This document shows positions 63,190-64,000 of a stretch of 64,000 bases of DNA, piece after piece. The position numbers were made by a program, and so were the translations under genes. The notes under the pieces were generated by a model. The model worked only from the letters and a program-made list of their open reading frames with translations, did not search any database and had not been told where the DNA came from. Source of the DNA: Arthrobacter tumbae (GTDB lineage: Bacteria > Actinomycetota > Actinomycetes > Actinomycetales > Micrococcaceae); contig NZ_JAFBCC010000001.1 in NCBI RefSeq assembly GCF_016907495.1, positions 868,001-932,000 on the forward strand. The letters run 5' to 3'. Positions within the stretch are counted from its first letter, which is position 1; every line of letters starts with the position of its first letter.

Positions 63190-63786
63190 TCAGCGGGAAG
63201 GGGTGCCCTCGGCGATCTCGGTGCGGTGGAAGTTCAGGTGGCTGCGCGACGCCGTCGGGCCCCGCTGGCCCTGATAGCGGTTGCCATATTGCCCTGAACC
63301 GTAGGAGTGCTCCGCCGGCGAGGTGAGCTTGAAGAAGCAGAGCTGGCCGATTTTGGAGCCCGGCCACAGCTTGATCGGCAGGGTTGCCATGTTGGACAGC
63401 TCAAGCGTGACGTGGCCGGAGAAGCCGGGATCGATGAAGCCAGCCGTCGAGTGGGTGAGGAGGCCCAGACGCCCGAGCGAGGATTTGCCCTCCAGGCGCG
63501 CCGCAATGTCGTCAGGGAGCGTAACCCGCTCATAAGTGGAACCGAGGACGAACTCCCCCGGATGCAGGATGAACGGCTCGTCCGGAGCGACCTCCACCAG
63601 GCGGGTCAGGTCCGGCTGGTTCTCGGCTGGGTCGATGTGCGCGTACTTGTGGTTGTCGAAGAGCCGGAAGAACCGGTCGATGCGGACGTCCACGCTCGAC
63701 GGCTGAACCATCGCGGGATCATAGGGGTCGAGGAGGATGCGCTCGGCGGCAATTTCGGTTCGGATGTCGCGGTCTGAGATCAGCAC
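63190..63786 (-). CDS. dcd: dCTP deaminase (probably bifunctional, dUMP-forming)
   Basis: This 198-residue enzyme has the trimeric dUTPase-like fold with [35 protein letters not shown]. Actinobacterial enzymes with this sequence often both deaminate dCTP and cleave dUTP to dUMP. It starts with GTG; a TATTTT box lies 6 nt upstream on the minus strand. Confidence 0.96.
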   Translation of the reverse strand: MLISDRDIRTEIAAERILLDPYDPAMVQPSSVDVRIDRFFRLFDNHKYAHIDPAENQPDLTRLVEVAPDEPFILHPGEFVLGSTYERVTLPDDIAARLEGKSSLGRLGLLTHSTAGFIDPGFSGHVTLELSNMATLPIKLWPGSKIGQLCFFKLTSPAEHSYGSGQYGNRYQGQRGPTASRSHLNFHRTEIAEGTPSR

Positions 63787-63792
63787 CGTCTA

Positions 63793-63798
63793 AAAATA
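63793..63798 (-). promoter_or_regulatory. -10 box TATTTT, leaderless-type
   Basis: On the minus strand TATTTT lies 6 nt before the GTG at 63786. Confidence 0.55.
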
Positions 63799-63833
63799 CC
63801 GTACGCAGTTCAAGCCGATCTCATCGAAGGCAG

Positions 63834-64000
63834 TCAGCGCCCGATCTCGGTCCTGACGGCGAACAGCTCGGGAAAGAACGTCAGCTCCAGCGCCTTCTGC
63901 AGGAACCCGACCCCGCTGGACCCTCCGGTTCCCGTTTTGTGGCCTATGGTCCGCTCAACCGTTTTCAGGTGCCTGAACCGCCACAGCTGGAAGTTGTCCT
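63834..64000 (-). CDS. kynA: Tryptophan 2,3-dioxygenase, C-terminal end (5' part outside window)
   Basis: The last 55 residues run from [23 protein letters not shown] to a Gly/Ser-rich GGSSG and [23 protein letters not shown], the conserved C-terminus of this haem dioxygenase. It opens the indole ring of tryptophan in the kynurenine pathway. Only the end lies in the window. Confidence 0.92.
   Translation of the reverse strand, partial: DNFQLWRFRHLKTVERTIGHKTGTGGSSGVGFLQKALELTFFPELFAVRTEIGR

Overview
The window is a GC-rich chromosomal segment of an actinobacterium, most likely a member of the Micrococcaceae close to Arthrobacter. This rests on the base composition, on the gene order (purF-purM-DUF3073, purD-purC, a dnaK-grpE-dnaJ-hspR operon), on HAIR operators for HspR, a SAM-IV-type riboswitch, a 13E12/DUF222-HNH gene, an actinobacterial type of dCTP deaminase and many leaderless-type promoters. 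Nearly all of it is core or lineage-conserved sequence. There is no prophage, integrase, insertion sequence or CRISPR array. The clearest decayed item is a PIN-domain (VapC-like) toxin remnant near 40.6 kb.

Layout. 1-2.4 kb: a heterodimeric ABC exporter (first gene cut by the window edge), then tRNA-Pro(CGG) with a strong terminator. 2.6-4.8 kb: purC and purD (minus strand). 4.9-9.8 kb: a membrane-anchored molybdopterin oxidoreductase, asparaginase, an SCP2-like protein, a DUF2079 membrane protein and a small membrane protein. 9.8-12.5 kb: purF-purM. 12.6-14.6 kb: DUF3073 and a septum-formation-domain membrane protein. 14.7-17.3 kb: clpB under a HAIR operator. 17.4-28.9 kb: aldo/keto reductase, a penicillin-binding lipoprotein, a DEAD-box helicase, an M20 amidohydrolase, trmB, a DinB-like protein, a self-regulated ABC export operon and an SDR. 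29-34.6 kb: the heat-shock operon dnaK-grpE-dnaJ-hspR, followed in the same direction by a membrane coiled-coil protein and a PspA-like protein. 34.6-40.4 kb: an MMPL exporter with a divergent MarR regulator, a methyltransferase, a FAD oxidoreductase and a tyrosine phosphatase. 40.5-46.5 kb: the PIN remnant, a TetR/epimerase divergent pair with two matching operators, a LysE exporter, a P-loop-PabB fusion, a small acidic protein and pabC. 46.5-48.7 kb: tandem repeats, a SAM riboswitch, a rhodanese and a homoserine sulfhydrylase. 48.8-53.2 kb: a lipoprotein, an ECF sigma factor and a YkoEDC-type thiamine-precursor importer behind a TPP riboswitch. 53.3-55.2 kb: DUF4235 and an SOS-box-controlled 13E12 HNH protein. 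55.3-61.6 kb: the six-gene Mrp antiporter operon. 61.8-64 kb: an MFS transporter, dcd and the end of tryptophan 2,3-dioxygenase.

Connections. Four of the purine-pathway enzymes are present (PurF, PurD, PurC, PurM). PabB and PabC together make p-aminobenzoate for folate. The SAM riboswitch controls methionine/sulfur assimilation genes and the TPP riboswitch controls thiamine-precursor uptake. HspR, encoded at the end of the dnaK operon, has operator matches both at dnaK (two, bracketing the promoter) and at clpB, so one repressor is likely to tie the two chaperone loci together. No wholly new multi-gene system could be shown. The best candidates for follow-up are the PspA-like pair behind hspR, the double palindrome at the ABC-export operon start, the P-loop-PabB fusion with an internal 27-bp repeat, and the repeat cluster before the SAM riboswitch.
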